Source: an uncultured Shimia sp.
GTDB lineage: Bacteria; Pseudomonadota; Alphaproteobacteria; Rhodobacterales; Rhodobacteraceae
Length of the DNA: 64,000 nucleotides
Reading direction: 5' to 3'
Assembly: GCF_947498095.1 (NCBI RefSeq)
Contig: NZ_CANMJE010000007.1
Coordinates: forward strand, 157,679 to 221,678
Program-made: the position numbers and the translations under genes
Shown here: positions 63,661 to 64,000 of the stretch, one piece after another
Position numbering within the stretch: position 1 is the stretch's first letter
Layout of the letters: every line of letters starts with the position of its first letter
Notes under the pieces: generated by a model
What the model was told of the DNA's origin: nothing
Databases searched by the model: none
What the model saw: only the letters and a program-made list of their open reading frames with translations

Positions 63661-64000
63661 GCGAAAGAAGGTCACGGGGCGATTGGAGTTTCGGATGTCT
63701 TGATGACACCTCTGGTGCAAGTCCGCTTTGTGGGACTTAGCAGACCCACACAGCGTTAAGTTCAACTGGAACTTTCGGCTCAAAACCGACCTTTGTGGTG
63801 TGTACGGCAAAGGTCAGGAGGGGACAACGGTGTTGCCTCTTAACGCCTGTACTTGGCGAAGAGTATGCAAGAAGGAACGCTCTTTAAACGCAACAAACCC
63901 GACAAGCATAAAGCTCACCGGGCTTGAAGCAGAGCACCAGAGAAACCTGGTGTCGGTTGGAAAGGATTAACCGTTCCGGGTCATTCTATCAGCGACGATG
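63661..64000. ncRNA. Structured non-coding region, candidate group II intron 5' part
   Basis: No convincing gene. Four stems are readable on the plus strand: TCTG/CAGA enclosing AAGTCC/GGACTT (63711-63744, with GTGC in an internal loop); GACCTTT/AAAGGTC (63788-63815); a GAGG..CAAC/GTTG..CCTC stem near 63817-63839; and CACCAG/CTGGTG (63935-63952). GGTGCAAGTCC is an element I associate with domain I of bacterial group II introns. No clear GTGYG 5' end and no reverse transcriptase are visible before the window ends. A small frame at 63728-63970 (80 codons) overlaps these stems and is not credible as a gene. Confidence 0.4.

Noticed and set aside
63728..63970. An 80-codon plus-strand frame at the right edge
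   Set aside because: GTG start without a ribosome site, composition unlike a protein, and it overlaps several RNA-like stems.

Overview
The window is about 64 kb of a GC-rich alphaproteobacterial chromosome, almost certainly from the Roseobacter/Rhodobacteraceae group. The evidence is a set of ethylmalonyl-CoA pathway genes (ccr, ecm, mch, mcl2) interleaved with TCA-cycle operons in the same relative order I remember from Rhodobacter sphaeroides, a TauE/TIGR02186 pair, an acyl-homoserine-lactone luxR-luxI module, and a short intergenic repeat of the kind seen in this family. All 63 genes look intact except the first, which is cut by the left edge. I saw no tRNA, rRNA, CRISPR array, insertion sequence or prophage.

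Layout. 0-4 kb: housekeeping genes (class IV aminotransferase, universal stress protein, nfuA, GFA-family enzyme, tsaB, rimI). 4-9 kb: a complete BMP-type ABC importer (binding protein, NTF2-like protein, ATPase, two permeases) with a strong hairpin after the binding-protein gene. 9-13 kb: TauE exporter plus TIGR02186 partner, then an SDR and a RecD-like helicase. 13.3-15 kb: small ORF, luxR and luxI, headed by a perfect CtrA-type box. 15-21 kb: ccr, a PlsB-like acyltransferase, a GNAT, ecm and deoD. 21.5-27.5 kb: a LysR-flanked, uncharacterised catabolic-looking group (SHMT-like enzyme, DUF1989 protein, D-cysteine desulfhydrase-like lyase, FAD dehydrogenase).

27.6-49.7 kb is a central-carbon block: sdhCDAB (with two foreign-looking genes between sdhA and sdhB), a DUF4344 metallopeptidase, mch, NnrU, mcl2, mdh, a glycosyltransferase, a sulfotransferase, sucCD, an exported hydrolase, sucA, a two-lipoyl-domain sucB, and lpd, which ends at a strong terminator. 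The sdh and suc operons each carry a pair of TGTGATCACA-type palindromes spaced two helical turns apart, suggesting one shared regulator. Functionally, ccr, ecm, mch and mcl2 convert acetyl-CoA-derived C4 units to glyoxylate, propionyl-CoA and malate, and the sdh, mdh, suc and lpd products process the resulting C4 acids, so the block couples C2 assimilation to the TCA cycle.

49.8-63.6 kb: TerB-domain protein, a PNPOx-fold protein, plsC, ftsX, ftsE, an acidic zinc-ribbon membrane protein, a DUF4175 protein, lysA, a crotonase, slyX and dnaE. The last 340 bases have no convincing gene but contain several nested stems and a GGTGCAAGTCC element. They may be the start of a group II intron or another structured RNA that continues beyond the window.

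The most interesting leads are the shared sdh/suc operator, the CtrA box in front of the quorum-sensing module, the uncharacterised PLP/DUF1989/FAD gene group, and the structured RNA at the right edge.
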